A stretch of 64,000 bases of DNA. Source: Tetragonia tetragonoides (Eukaryota; Streptophyta; Magnoliopsida; Caryophyllales; Aizoaceae). A program made the translations under genes and the position numbers. The stretch covers positions 25,862,501 to 25,926,500 of the forward strand of contig CM076146.1 in the NCBI GenBank assembly GCA_038025085.1, written 5' to 3'. Below, piece after piece: positions 48,261 through 59,736 of the stretch. Below the pieces are notes generated by a model that saw only the letters and a program-made list of their open reading frames with translations, was not told the origin of the DNA and searched no databases. Every line of letters starts with the position of its first letter. Positions within the stretch are counted from its first letter, which is position 1.

Positions 48261-48742
48261 AATCCCTCACATCCCTTCTCTAAGTGCTTTTTCGCCACTA
48301 ACATTGAAATAATCCCAATTCCTCTCTTAGTGACAATTCCTTTATAGGAGATTCTATTACCTCTAGGTCCTTTCAGCGATATCTTTTGTTCACTACAATT
48401 GATCCTTGCTTTATACTTGTTAAGCCAGTTCATACCCAAGATGACGTCAAAATCTCCCAATTGAAACTCAATCAGGTCTGCAGGCAATTCAGACCCTGCA
48501 ATGTTCACTCGAACATTGGGATGCACTACTTTACACAATACCACCTCTCCTGTAGGAGTGGCAATACTAGTCTTGAAAGACTCAACTACTCCCATCCCAT
48601 GTTTCTTAACAAAGTTTTCAGATATGAATGAATGTGATGCTCCAGAATCAAATAATACATAGGCAGACAAATAATTTACAAGAAACGTACCAGTCACCAC
48701 ATTGTTTGCCGCATCAGCCTGTACTTGATTCATCACAAACAA
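48239..48742 (-). pseudogene. Gypsy aspartic protease
   Basis: VLFDSGASHSFIS is the retropepsin active site, followed by the DFDVILGMNWL motif. In frame with gag upstream through two TAG stops (48848-48850 and 48794-48796), both explicable as CAG-to-TAG. A one-base shift separates it from the RT. Confidence 0.9.
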
Positions 48743-48847
48743 ACGACCTCCATTTCTGTTCTGGTTGCCATTATTGTTCTGAACATTTTCAGCCTATCCA
48801 TTCAGCCCATTCTGTCGGTTACCACCCTGGTTGTTCCCATTTTGATC

Positions 48848-49103
48848 CTAAGCTGCAGGAGCTTGAACATTGTTGTTGCCCCCAGCATTGTTCACGGTCT
48901 TGCCCTTTTGAGGACAATCAAAAAAACGATGCCCCAACTCTTGACAAGTGAAGCACCTCACCTTATTTCCAACACAATCGAGGCCTGGGTGATTCTTGTT
49001 GCACCTCTTGCAAATGTAGGGTTTACCCTTCCAACCCCCATTATTTCGATGGCCATTTCCATTGCCATTCTTGGCATTTTCATTCTTGGAATTCCCACCC
49101 TCG

Positions 49104-49192
<89 letters not shown>

Positions 49193-50020
49193 GATGTTCT
49201 GGTTGTTCCCTCCCCGGAACTTTTCCTTTTTCTCACCACCACTACCCTGATGGTCGTCAAACTTTCTCTTTCTCCTAGTCACCTCCTCTCGTTGCTTGTA
49301 AATCGCATCTTGGTTCGCAGCACGATTGTAGGCCTCTTGCACGGTTTGACACTTATAACCTCCAAAAGACTCACGAATGGTCCAGTACAACCCATTCTGG
49401 AATCTACGGGCCCTTTGCTCTTCCGTAGAGACTAATTCTCCAGCAAAACGAGCAAGATCGTCAAACTTTTCCGCATATTCCTGAACAATCATCCTTCCCT
49501 TGATAAGGTTCAAGAACTTGTTATACTTTTGATCCTGGAGATACTCTGGGTAGAACTCCTCTCGAAGAACCGTTTTGAACATTTCCCAACTAAAACCCTC
49601 TCGAGCTCTAATTGATGTACCATTGGTTGTCCACCAACGATCTGCCTTCTTCCGGAACAGATAGATAGAAATATCTACCTTAAGTGCCTCGGGACACCCA
49701 ATTATCGCGAAGATTTTCTCCAAATCCCGCGTCCAATCATCGAGAAGTACGGGATCCTCGCGCCCTTCAAACACAGGCGGATTATGCCCTTTAATCTTTT
49801 TGGATACCGCGACGATGTCGTCACCCCCAGTTACCCACGTGTCTTCCCTCTGCATCATCTGCGCGATGAATTCATTAGACTGCGCCAAGGCTTGCTGCGA
49901 CTGAGAAAGTTGCGCTAATAAAGCTTGTGCCATTTCCTCCCTATTCCCGACGTTATGGTTATTATCCCCCATCGAGTTATTCGAATCTTCGACTCTTTGT
50001 CTATTTCTTCTAGGTGGCAT
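48848..50020 (-). CDS. Gypsy gag with long polyasparagine tract
   Basis: 390 open codons from MPPRRNRQRVEDS. It has a retrotransposon gag core (RKKADRWWTT, FKTVLREEFYPEYLQDQK, FLNLIKGRMIVQEYAEKF, RFQNGL) and then a basic linker (TRRKRKFDD). An asparagine tract follows, and two zinc knuckles: CKRCNKNHPGLDC (variant) and CFTCQELGHRFFDC. It is the best-preserved frame of this element. A TAG ends it where the ancestral frame apparently ran on into pol. Confidence 0.9.
49103..49192. repeat. (GTT/AAC)n trinucleotide run in gag
   Basis: About 30 repeats encoding consecutive asparagines on the minus strand; probably a slippage expansion. Confidence 0.95.
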
Positions 50021-50525
50021 CTAGCAACCTAAAGGATCAACAAAAGCAAAAGAAAAGGATATTAGCTACCCATATCACACTCTTGTGCGATGATCACAAC
50101 TAACATATACACTTGACTCATATATATGTTCAATAGCCAACTAGGGCTCTAGGCTCTTATTGCATTCAAGCATGGCCTTATCACACTCTTGCGTACAAGC
50201 AAGCTCAAGTTTCAATTGACTTTGTTCTTTCTCAAAATAAACAATTGACAATCATAATGAAACATCCATGCCTTTTTCATAGGCGTTTTCACAATACTCA
50301 TGCTCCAAATAGCAAGTAAATAACACATTTCTTGCGAAATTCCATCTCATAAATCAAATAATCATGTATTTGTTCTCAAAAATGAGGACTTGCCAAACCA
50401 AGCCTCAAAAGCATGAAGTAAAGCAAAAATTTAACATTCTAATCAAAATGTCAAAAACAAATGGCTCGCAGGCCCAAATAAAGTCTCAAATAGTTTACTC
50501 CATCAAAACTAAATAAAACTAAGAA
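50021..50525 (-). other. Spacer between pre-gag ORF and gag
   Basis: AT-rich, stop-filled in all frames. No promoter or intron assigned. Confidence 0.4.
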
Positions 50526-52254
50526 TCACGCTCCTCTCGCGCGGTTTCTCAAAGGATAGCGACATACATGTGTCACCTGGACCTCGTCCTCCTCTTCCTC
50601 CTCCATGGGTTCCTCCTCTTCTGGATCCTCCTCTTCTTCAGTAAGGGTCCTTGGCTCGTTGGGCTCGCCATTCAAGCCTACGGGCCAGTCTCTCACCGCG
50701 CTAGGCCTAGGTGGCCTCGCAGGAACCTCAAGAACAGCAGGCAAAGGCTCCTCCTCTACCTCGACAGCAGGTGCTTCGACCTCCTCATCGAAGTAGTCCC
50801 TCTCAAACGCTAGTGCTCGATCGAGGTTGGCGTCTGCCTCCTCTTGGTTCATTGGGTCGTCCACCTCGAGCAATGGGTCGTACCCTCCAGCGTTCTCCAC
50901 ATACACATTGTAGGGATCTCTAAGCATATCCGGGTAGGCCTCGTCCCATGCGTATGCCCTCATCATCAAGGACTCCAGCGTCTCCTGATAGGGGTAGTCC
51001 CTATCGTTCTTCATCTCCTAATCCACTAGCCAGTCGTCGTGGAATCGGCGCCACTTGGCTGTCGTGTAGCCAAAGCTTTTGATGAAGTAGAAGGCCTTCA
51101 TCTTGTCCGAGCGTATTGAAGATTGAACATCCAGGCGCTCGTCATACTGCATGAATACTTCACGTACGAGATCAAAGTATTCCTCGAGCCGACCTCCCTC
51201 ATAACGGAGTAGAGCTGATCATATGCGGGCTTGGGCAGACACGGGCCGGGCTGGGAGTTATAAATATGTCCAACGGGCTTGAAATGTCAAAGCCCGGCCT
51301 GTTCTAACGGGCCAAAACTTTTGCCCTTACCCGCCCTGTTCATCGGCCGGGCTAACCCACAGGCTTCACGGGCTTTTGTATCTCCCTTTTAAAGAAAAAT
51401 AAAAATCTGAATCATATGCATTTAACTACCTGCTAATCTTCCCTTCATAATTTATATAGTCCGTAGACTTTGCAAATCAATCACAGTGTACTTGAGATAA
51501 TTTATATGGAGTAATGCATTGTCTTACAAGTGCCAATATATTTAGAATAAGAATTATCAATCATTATAATCAATCAAGCATCCAACAACACAAGTCTTCA
51601 CCCTCTTCGTCATCTTTATCATCACCATCATCAACCATGTCTCCTCCATGATTTGGTGATTATTGGAGTTCAGGGAGAGAAATCAAAACATAAAAAAATT
51701 GATATAGATGTATAAGAGTAAATAAGTTAACAAAGAACAGAGTAGAAAAGGAGAAAGATTAAAAATGAGTATTGAGGCCTATCCAAGAAAAAATGAGTAT
51801 TGAGGAAAAAGAGAAACTTAGCCATGGAGTGGGTGGAGGAGGAATCTGAGATGAGAGAGAGAGAGGGGCAGGGAAAGAGAGGGGGGCGGTGTGTAGCAGT
51901 GTAAGTGAGAGTTTGAGTGAGACATAGAGTGTCAAGGCTTTAGGGTTTTAGACTTTTAGTGTTTTACACTTTTACACCACAACAAAAAATTAGAGAAATT
52001 TATATATTTTTTTCTGACGGGCTTGATGGGCCAGCCCGGGTAATTTTTTTGAGTGCCATACCCGGCCTGTTTAGCTAGCGGGCTGGACTTGACCAGCCCG
52101 TTAATTTATTATTTTGGATTTGTTTGTTCAGACCCGCCTAAATTCCGGGCTGGGCGGGTCGGGCTTTTGGGCTGGCTCGCCCTTGATCAGCTCTATAATG
52201 GAGCTGCCTCGGGTCCTCGGGAGTCACGGGTCGTTCAAGCTTCGCCACCTGCAT
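50526..52254 (-). pseudogene. Acidic pre-gag ORF of the Gypsy element
   Basis: Minus strand, from an in-frame Met at 52254 (MQVAKLERPVTPEDPRQLHY), interrupted by the hAT element. It resumes at 51209 with EGGRLEEYFDLVREVFMQYD through KWRRFHDDWLVD, then a stop at about 51015, and continues (50526-51014) as ESLMMRAYAWDEAYPDML. A Pro/Glu-rich tail has a run of acidic residues and ends VCRYPLRNRARGA. Removing the hAT and reading the stop gives about 245 codons. No known retroelement domain is recognised; function unknown. Confidence 0.65.
51210..52195. mobile_element. hAT-like element in the Gypsy pre-gag ORF
   Basis: Perfect 12-bp ends TAGAGCTGATCA/TGATCAGCTCTA with an 8-bp duplication TAACGGAG (51202-51209) and TAATGGAG (52196-52203). 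Subterminal GGGCCGGGCTGGG/CCCGGC words at both ends, AT-rich middle, no transposase. Same build as the element at 33617 but different ends. Confidence 0.82.
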
Positions 52255-52445
52255 GCGAGAACAACACGTTAGTACTTCACTCGAGTACTTCAAATAATAC
52301 CAAAACAAGTAGAAGAAACAATTAAACTCATCTCGACTTACAAATCTTTTATTCACATAACTTAAGTCTATTTAAGTTTTCATCTATGAGTATGTCTTAA
52401 TGACATACTTTTCCATCAAAACGTACGTTAGGGACAGTAACATAC

Positions 52446-52457
52446 GCTCTGATACCA
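52446..52457 (-). other. Gypsy primer binding site
   Basis: Minus strand TGGTATCAGAGC, three bases from the 5' LTR; initiator tRNA-Met type. Confidence 0.88.
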
Positions 52458-52460
52458 ACT

Positions 52461-55291
52461 TGTAACACCCCGAATTTCCGTCTAATTTAAAATCATTTAA
52501 AATCACGAGTTGCAGCGGAAAAACCCTAGAAATTCAAATTAAATACAAGGCTAGAAAGAAAACAAATGTTATATATCCCAAACATACATACTAGATAATT
52601 AAATAATAACTATCTTTTTCAACTAACTTAAAACAATTAATCCAAATGAAAAGAAATAGTAACTATTAATTCTCATGCAAGAGAATTAATCTCATTACAA
52701 TATAAAAATCCCAATAATAAAGAAGTTCCAACTAAACAATAAAAATAAATGTTCTTAGAAGATTTACAATCTTCTTTGTTCGCCTTCACTAGCTCTACTC
52801 CTCGAGCTACAATCCTGTCAATCTACTCCCCCATATAGACGAATTCCATATAGGTTCATCATAGGTCCACCACTGAAGAGAAATGGACAACAAACACAAG
52901 TAAAAAGAAAAACAACCAATCAGCTACGCTGAGTAATTCATAACCATATAGTCCATTTAAATCTCCAAGTTAAGCCAACATGCTTAGTTCAATAATAATC
53001 ATGCTTTAAGAAATAAAGACAACATGCTTTAAAAATAAAGACACGCATAATCACCAAATAATAAATCTCATTATTTATTATTATCCATTAGCCAAGTTCA
53101 TTAGAGAGAAGAGAATCGCATGAATTGTCAAACCAACCGCAGTCGATTCAATAGGATCTTAGTCCCGTGCACAGTGGCAAAAGAGGGATCAGCCATCCCG
53201 GAGTATAGATGACTCCCAAAGTACTTCAATGTTCCTTAGTATGCATACCCTCCTTCGACCCTGAAGTCTACAGGAAGAACTGTTCCGGAGAACCACTCGC
53301 CCAATCATCATATATGGATACGAGATTTCCAATACATTGAGGCCATAACCAATGGAACCACTCAACGTAACAAGTGACAAATTTCCATTCGCGTCCTTCG
53401 GTGGATCTCTCACACAAAGAAGTCTTAACTCTCAATTCATTAATTCAAAGGTGATCACATAGTCAAGTAAATCACATAATCTTGGCACTCAAGTAACACA
53501 ATATGGTTACAATTTCCGATGGCATTTAACATGAATGACATCCAGGCCTCAATTCAAAACCACCTAATTCAATAGTCAAAGTTCATTTCAACTTATTGAA
53601 GTAACATGCTTCTAACATGATCCACATGCTTACTAACATGATACCAAAAATAGCAATTCCAAGCTATATTCCAATTGAACAATTATTAACATAATTTTCG
53701 TTCAATAACCATTAATAAAACATGCATCTCCTCACATGAATATTACAAGTAGACATTGCTACACCAAGTGAATTTCCAACATAATACATGCATTCACTAA
53801 CACATAATTCTATACGAATTATTACAAGGAAATAAACATTAATTATCCCTTTTCAAAATACTCACAGGTCCAAATATGAATTCACATTCTCAATCCAATA
53901 CTAGACAAATGAATACAAATCCCAATAGATATGAATTATGACAAAGAGATTTCATAATTCATCTAGACATGAATTACCTTTAGCAATAGGCAATCATGAC
54001 AATCAACAACGTAAGCTCCTTACGTTTAAGCGGGGTCAACGGGTCCTAACAAATCCACAATACACAAATAGTCAGTACTTTGACTTCTAAACCACTTTAT
54101 TAAACTTTAAAGATGATTTAGTACCCTTAATTTAATTAATTAAGTTGCTGAAATTTTCAGTACTCATTCATGCTCAAAGTTTCCAAAAATACAATTTACA
54201 TAAAACAAATTAGGAAACTTTTCAAAACCCTAAAACAAGTCAACAAGTCAAAACAAGTCAACAAGTCAAAACAAGTCAAAACAAGTCAACATCCAAAACA
54301 ACATCACCATCACCACCACCAGCAGGCCCTACCACCAGCAGACCAGCTGGTGGCTGGTCGCCAGCGGCAGCCACGGCAGGCGGCTGCGCACGGCTCAGCC
54401 GTGCACCACACGGTTTCACCTTCTTTTTCTTTTTTTTTGGTAATCAAATTAAACAAACCCTAATCTAATTAAATCCACAATTTAATAAATTTTCTAGATT
54501 TAATTAAATTACAAAGATCTAACCTTTTGCACTCAAACTTGATTCAATTTCAACAAAACAATAAACCAAACCCTAATCATGATCCTATCATGCAAAATTA
54601 ATAGAATCTAGTAAACCCTAGGCAAAACTAAATTAGGGTTTACTCATACAAAATTAGGGTTTATCAAAAACAATGAATTTGAATCAAGAACACAATTTTA
54701 ATTAATCAAAAGGCATTAAAATACTTACTTGGAATCAAAAAGGTTTAAAATTGAGCAATAGGATGAATTGTGAAAGAGTGTTGAAATTTCTCTTTCTTCC
54801 TCCTTGGTGTGTCGTGCGTGAGTTTGCGAGAGAAAAGTTGAGTGACCTTCTTTTTTTTTTTTTTTTTTTTTTTCTCTCTATGTTTTGTTGAAGAGTGAGG
54901 AGGTTGAGTCCAATTAGGAAACCAAATCCCTAATTCTACTCCTTCCTTTTCTCCTTCAACTTCCTAAATTAATAACCAGTCAACCCTCTTAAAGTCCACC
55001 TTTTTAGGAAAATAATTTTCACAAAATAAAAACTGATCCTTACCCTATTTTCGGCTCTTGGCAGAAAATAATGGCCCTAATTAGGCCTTAATTATTTTCA
55101 GCCAATCCGAAAATAATTAAGCCCAATTGTTTAATTTATTTTGGCCCAATTAATTTAATTGGATCCAAAACAAACCCATATATTAATTAGGCATTTTAAT
55201 TCATGAGCCCAATTAATATTTTAAATCCAAAATTGCATTTTCTTTTTAAGTAATTATTGTTCTAAAATGAATAATAATACGGGGTATTACA
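52461..55291 (-). repeat. Gypsy 5' LTR
   Basis: 2831 bp, partner of 40576-43158. A tandem of CAAGTCAACAAGTCAAAA at 54236-54290 and a T-run at 54851-54872 are expansions not matched in the partner. Confidence 0.92.
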
Positions 55292-55296
55292 AGAAC

Positions 55297-56720
55297 AAAT
55301 GGGTGTACAGATTGAAAACTGGAGAAGATGGTTCACCACCCAGGTACAAGACACGTTTGGTGGTGAAAGGCTCAGGTCAAAAGAAAGGCATAGACTTTGA
55401 AGAGATCTTTTCTCCAGTTGTGGAGATGTCTTCTATTAGAGTTGTTCTTGGCTTAGCTGCTAGCATGGATTTGGAGGTGGAACAACTTGAAGTGAAGACT
55501 TCTTTCCTCCATGGTGACTTAGAGGAGCAAAATCTACATGGAGCAACTAGAAGGTTTCCAAGAGAAGGGAAGTGAGAAGCTTATATGTCGCTTGAAAAAG
55601 AGTTTATATGGCTTGAAACAAGCACCTCGGCAATGGTACAAGAAGTTTGAGTCTTTCATGAAAGACCACAGTTTCCACAAGACACATGCAGATTCATGTG
55701 TGTTTGTGAAGCATTATGTCGGAGGTGATTTTCTCATTCTCTTACTTTATGTGGATGACATGTTGATTGTTGGCCAAGACAAGGAGAAGATTGCCAACCT
55801 GAAGAGTGCCTTGAGCAAGTCCTTTGTAATGAAGGACCTTGGCCCTGCAAAGCAAATTTTGGGCATGCGTATCTCTCATGATAGGAAGAACAAAAAGATA
55901 TGGCTATCACAAGAGAGCTACATCAAGAAGCTGCTAGAGAGATTCAAGATGGACAAAGCTAAACCCGTGAGCTCGCCACTTGCAGGTCACATGAAGCTAA
56001 GCTCCAGCCAGTGTCCTACAAGTGAGAATGACAAGAAAGAGATGATGATAGTGTCTTATGCATCCGCCGTGGGGAGTTTGATGTATGCCATGGTATGCAC
56101 TAGGCTAGACATCGCACATGCCGTCGGGGTTGTTAGCAGGTTCATGTCTAATCCTGGTAAGGAGCATTGGGAAGCAGTGAAGTGGATCATGCGGTATCTC
56201 AGAGGTACTTCTAGAGTGTGTTTATGTTTTGGTCCTGGACAACCTATGTTAGATGGCTACACATATGCTGATTTTTCGAGTGATATTGATGCTAGTAAGT
56301 CTACCTCCGGATACTTGATGACATTTGCAGGGGGAACTAATTCATGGCAATTAAAATTGCAAAAGTGTGTTACTCTATATACCACAGAATCTGAGTATAT
56401 GACAGCGGTTGAAGCTGGCAAGGAGTTCATTTGGATGAGAGATTTTCTAGAGGAGTTGGGTCTGAAACAAGAAAAGTACCCTCTTCATTGTGATTGTCAA
56501 AGTGTCATCCACCTTGCCAAGAATGCAACCTACCATTCTCGAACCAAACACATACACAAGAGGTATCATTGGATTCGAGAAGCGGTAGAAGACAAGTCAT
56601 TTGAACTTGTGAAGATTCACACCGATCTCAACAGATTAGACATGTTAACGAAGACCTTGCCTAAGGAGAAATTCTTGTTTGTAGAAAGATTGCGGGCTTG
56701 GTCGAGCCCCCCATGTAGGA
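55297..56720 (+). pseudogene. Copia-2 reverse transcriptase and RNase H
   Basis: Resumes the RT exactly where 40575 stopped (KNKWVYRLKTGEDG). It holds the motifs VKTSFLHGDLEE and, after a one-base shift near 55527, GLKQAPRQWYKKF, the catalytic YVDDMLIVG box, then RNase H with STSGYLMTFAGG, YTTESEYMTAVEA and SRTKHIHKRYHWIRE. From 55538 the frame is open for 425 codons. Confidence 0.9.
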
Positions 56721-56732
56721 GTGAGGGGGAGA
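56721..56732 (+). other. Copia-2 polypurine tract
   Basis: GTGAGGGGGAGA next to the 3' LTR; primes plus-strand DNA synthesis. Confidence 0.8.
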
Positions 56733-56734
56733 TT

Positions 56735-57537
56735 TTTTGGAGTGTCCCTCCTACATGGAGGAAGAACCCAATTTATTTGGGTTATATTTGTTTACCATGT
56801 GGGTTACCCATGTGATGTTTAAGTGAAGGGAAATTTCGTACATTCACTTCCAAGTGACTTCCCTTATAAGCCAAAAGGTTAGAAGTGGCTGAGTGGAAGA
56901 GAGAGAAAACCTAGACACACTCACAAAAATCAGTAGAAAAGTCTAGAAGTGAAGAGGAGAGATAGAAGAGGAGCCACCCACGAATTTTGGTGCTGGCAAC
57001 CCAGAAATCCGCCCCGATCGATAACTAAACGAACTGCGATCGTCGCGAGATTTTAGCACGTTGTTCCTGACAACCCCCTCTTCAAATCCAACGGTCAGAA
57101 TTTCATTTGGAGCTCTCGAAGTCAGTTTTCTATACTCAGCGCTTATTTTATACGAAATTGTATTTTCACTTTTTTGGGTGATGATTTGGGAGACTTGTTG
57201 TGTCAAGGTTGATCCTTGATGATTGTGAATACCTCTAGTTGATCTAGGGAAGAACTATTGTTGTGCCCACTTGTTAATTTGTTGATTAGTGGAGGTTTTG
57301 GTACCGTTTTTTAACGGTCCCATGGTTTTTTCCCCACATCGGGGTTTCCACGTAAATCCTTGTGTCTCATTGTTTATATACTGTTTTTTTAGGGGCTGAT
57401 TTACAGTTGCATTTGCTGCTGTCATTTTGGTTCAATATTATTTGGTTTCTTAAATTGGTTATTTCTCATCTTTGTATCACAACCGGGGAAAACGACTTTG
57501 TTGCTTCCGCTTGTGTATTTGTCTGCTTTCCCCAACA
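56735..57537 (+). repeat. Copia-2 3' LTR
   Basis: 803 bp, partner of 37089-37909. The first bases are TTTTGGAG in place of TGTTGGAG, so the terminal TG is mutated. Confidence 0.92.
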
Positions 57538-57542
57538 AGTTG
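57538..57542. repeat. Copia-2 target duplication (right) AGTTG
   Basis: Matches 37084-37088. Confidence 0.9.
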
Positions 57543-58320
57543 TTCCATAACTTAGCTTGGATAGAGGTTTCTAGTAAGAATAGTACTGATAACTGTTAGT
57601 TCAGAGCCGCTGCAATGCATGCAATAATAATTAGTCATTACAATAATGCAGATAAATACTCATCAACTAATTAATCAGTGTTCCAAAGTTGCTGGTGGTG
57701 GGGCGGCTCTCTTGCTTTCCCAATTTGCTTCATCCGTCTTCCCAATTTGCTTCTTCATGATCCTATGGACTGTGGAGAAGAAGGGTCTAGCTTTCCCGCC
57801 ATTGTTGGATCCATTATTTGTGGCCTTCATTCAAGCCCAAAAATCAAGCTCATTTGATTCTTCCTCATATTTCTCATCACGGCAACCGATCAACTCAACA
57901 CATTTCCACGCCATTGATCATAAGCAAGCTGAACGGGTAGATTCTTTTTTTTTTAAACTTTTGAAAGAAAATAAGAGGAACAAAATATATGGATCGGAGT
58001 ATCCTTAAACGCAAAAACTTAGTACTATAAAAGACGGATTTACTTGTGGGTTGATCCTTTGATGGTTACATTTTTTTTACTTTTTTTTTAAAGTTTTATT
58101 TTAGACTCTGGGTCATCGGAAAAAAAAAATAATGTTCTGTTTTAGAAAAACAAATGAAGTTATTTTTTAGACAAAATACGTTACATTTTAAATAAAAGTG
58201 TTACATTTTGAATAAAAGATATTACCTATAATTGTCTTACCATCACACAAGACTAACTCACTTTTTCACTAAAAAAAAAAACAAAGACTAACTCACTTTT
58301 GAAAACCTCCTCCAATTTTA
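57543..58320. other. Flank right of the nest
   Basis: An open stretch at 57646-58008 resembles no family I recognise. The rest is AT-rich. Nothing else supported. Confidence 0.35.
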
Positions 58321-58596
58321 TACTCCCTCCATCCCACAATATAAGTCGTTCTACAAAATTGATTTTTTCTCATATTATAAGTCAATTTAGAGTTCCAACA
58401 AAGCATTTATTATTGTTTGCCTATTCTACCATTCTTTCACATTACCTCATTAATTACTCACTTTTTGGCTAAATACAAAGTCAAGGGGTAAACTAGTCAA
58501 GTTTAATTATTTTTGATAGAATTGAGACTATTTAATAACTTTTTTAATTCGTGTGCAAAAACCTTAAACGAGTTATATTATGAAATGGAGGGAGTA
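58321..58596. mobile_element. Stowaway-like MITE
   Basis: TA-CTCCCTCCATCCCACAATATAA.. to ..TTATATTATGAAATGGAGGGAG-TA, inverted ends with TA target. Confidence 0.82.
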
Positions 58597-59514
58597 CTAT
58601 CTAACAAACAATTAAGCGGGGCTTTATCATCCATATGTATAAAACAATTATGGTATTAATTAATGAGTAGGTTGAAAATTTTATGAAGGTAGTGAAACCG
58701 ATGATCATTTTTATGAAACATATGTTTGTACTGTGTCCAACACCTTAAACCAATCGCTACGTCCTGCTGGTAAATTGATCGGGAGAATGATACATCTATT
58801 CATTTTGGGTTGGCAACTCACCTACATTTTGTATGTATCTCTTTCCTCTTTTTTCAGATTCTCTCTTATTTATTTCCAAAAAATGGTATTTAAGGTGGAG
58901 AGAGATAGATAGAAAGTGAAGATAGATTGCCCACCCACTAGGTTAACCAAACATTTTCCAATTGATATTCTTGACTATGAGCAAGCAATTGGTAATGGGG
59001 TAATTAAGAATAACAATGAAAACTATGAGAAGTCAAATAAAAAATTTCACTACTGTAATATTTACGTAAGGTCGTTTCACAATCTTGTCTTTATCAATCA
59101 TCTGTTGCTGAAAAACTCTAAATTACAGTTTAGTGGAAGGAAGGAATCAAATTGTCATTCACTCAAAAAAGAAGTAATTATTTGTTATCAATATTTTTCT
59201 TATTTTGGCAATCATCTTTCAATTTTTTTGCGTGTCCTTAGTCCACTATGGATTAAATAAGTCTACACAAGTTTTTGTACGGGTCAAAAAGGACTGACCA
59301 TGGTCAACTGAATATTTTATAATATAATATTTTATATTATATTTTACATTTTGAATTGATATTCTATTTTATATTTTATTTTATATTATATTATAAAACT
59401 TAAATAGGCCAAAATAGGCCGACCCGAACCAACAATAAGGCCGGCATGATCCGACGACCCATTGCCTAAGCGGAGTGAATTGGGGTTGCGTTTCTGTAAG
59501 GAATCTTGGATACA
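58597..59514. other. Intergenic
   Basis: AT-rich. 59238-59280 (GTCCACTATGGATTAAATAAGTCTACACAAGTTTTTGTAC in part) matches the right end of the element at 33543-34851. No gene supported. Confidence 0.4.
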
Positions 59515-59725
59515 TTGTCAATAATGTGTGCAGATCATAGTAGCAGCAGCATCAACCAATGAAGGTAACATGAAATTCGAAAGCTGCACTACCACAATAA
59601 CCACTATCTATATGACTTGAACCACTAGCATGTAGATAGTGGTTATTGTGGTAGAGCAGCTTTTGTATTTCATGTTACCTTCACTGGTTGATGCTGCTAC
59701 TCTGATATGCACACATTATTGACAA
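59515..59725. ncRNA. 211-bp near-perfect hairpin, candidate small-RNA precursor
   Basis: Two arms of about 95 bases pair almost fully, starting TTGTCAATAATGTGTGCA and ending TGCACACATTATTGACAA. They are closed by a ~20-base loop (TATGACTTGAACCACTAGCA). A few mismatches and bulges are present, for example GCAGATCATAGTAGC opposite GCTACTCTGATATGC. The size and pairing suit a young miRNA or siRNA-generating inverted repeat, or a small foldback MITE. No expression evidence. Confidence 0.5.
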
Positions 59726-59736
59726 CATTATTTAAG

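Larger units (their letters stand above)
40576..55291 (-). mobile_element. Gypsy LTR retrotransposon with pre-gag ORF, nested in Copia-2
   Basis: A 14.7-kb element read on the minus strand. The 5' LTR is 52461-55291 and the 3' LTR 40576-43158. The primer site for tRNA-iMet is 52446-52457, and the polypurine tract (plus-strand TCCTTACCCCCTT) is 43159-43171. Order: an acidic pre-gag ORF, gag, protease, RT, RNase H, integrase, which is Gypsy order; the integrase C-terminus (KVLWANHKVEEATWE) suggests a chromovirus/Tekay relative. It is disrupted by a solo LTR (44419-46234) and an hAT element (51210-52195). Without those it is about 11.9 kb. Many nonsense codons; defective. Confidence 0.92.
37089..57537 (+). 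mobile_element. Copia LTR retrotransposon 2 (Tork-like), host of nested Gypsy
   Basis: LTRs at 37089-37909 and 56735-57537, flanked by AGTTG duplications. A tRNA-iMet primer site TGGTATCAGAGC lies at 37913-37924 and a polypurine tract GTGAGGGGGAGA at 56721-56732. The order gag, protease, integrase, RT, RNase H gives Copia; the integrase/RT wording is Tnt1/Tork-like (inferred). A Gypsy element occupies 40576-55291; without it the element is about 5.7 kb. Several stops and two 1-base shifts make it defective. Confidence 0.93.

Noticed and set aside
48725..49435. 236-codon plus-strand ORF with a polyvaline run
   Set aside because: Antisense shadow of the Gypsy gag asparagine tract; no family features.
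50568..51029. Plus-strand ORFs opposite the acidic frame
   Set aside because: Shadows of the Glu/Pro-rich pre-gag ORF; they break at the same low-complexity run.
57646..58008. 120-codon plus-strand ORF right of the nest
   Set aside because: No recognisable domain and composition like random AT-rich DNA; a link to WAT1 exon 1 was considered but residues do not match.
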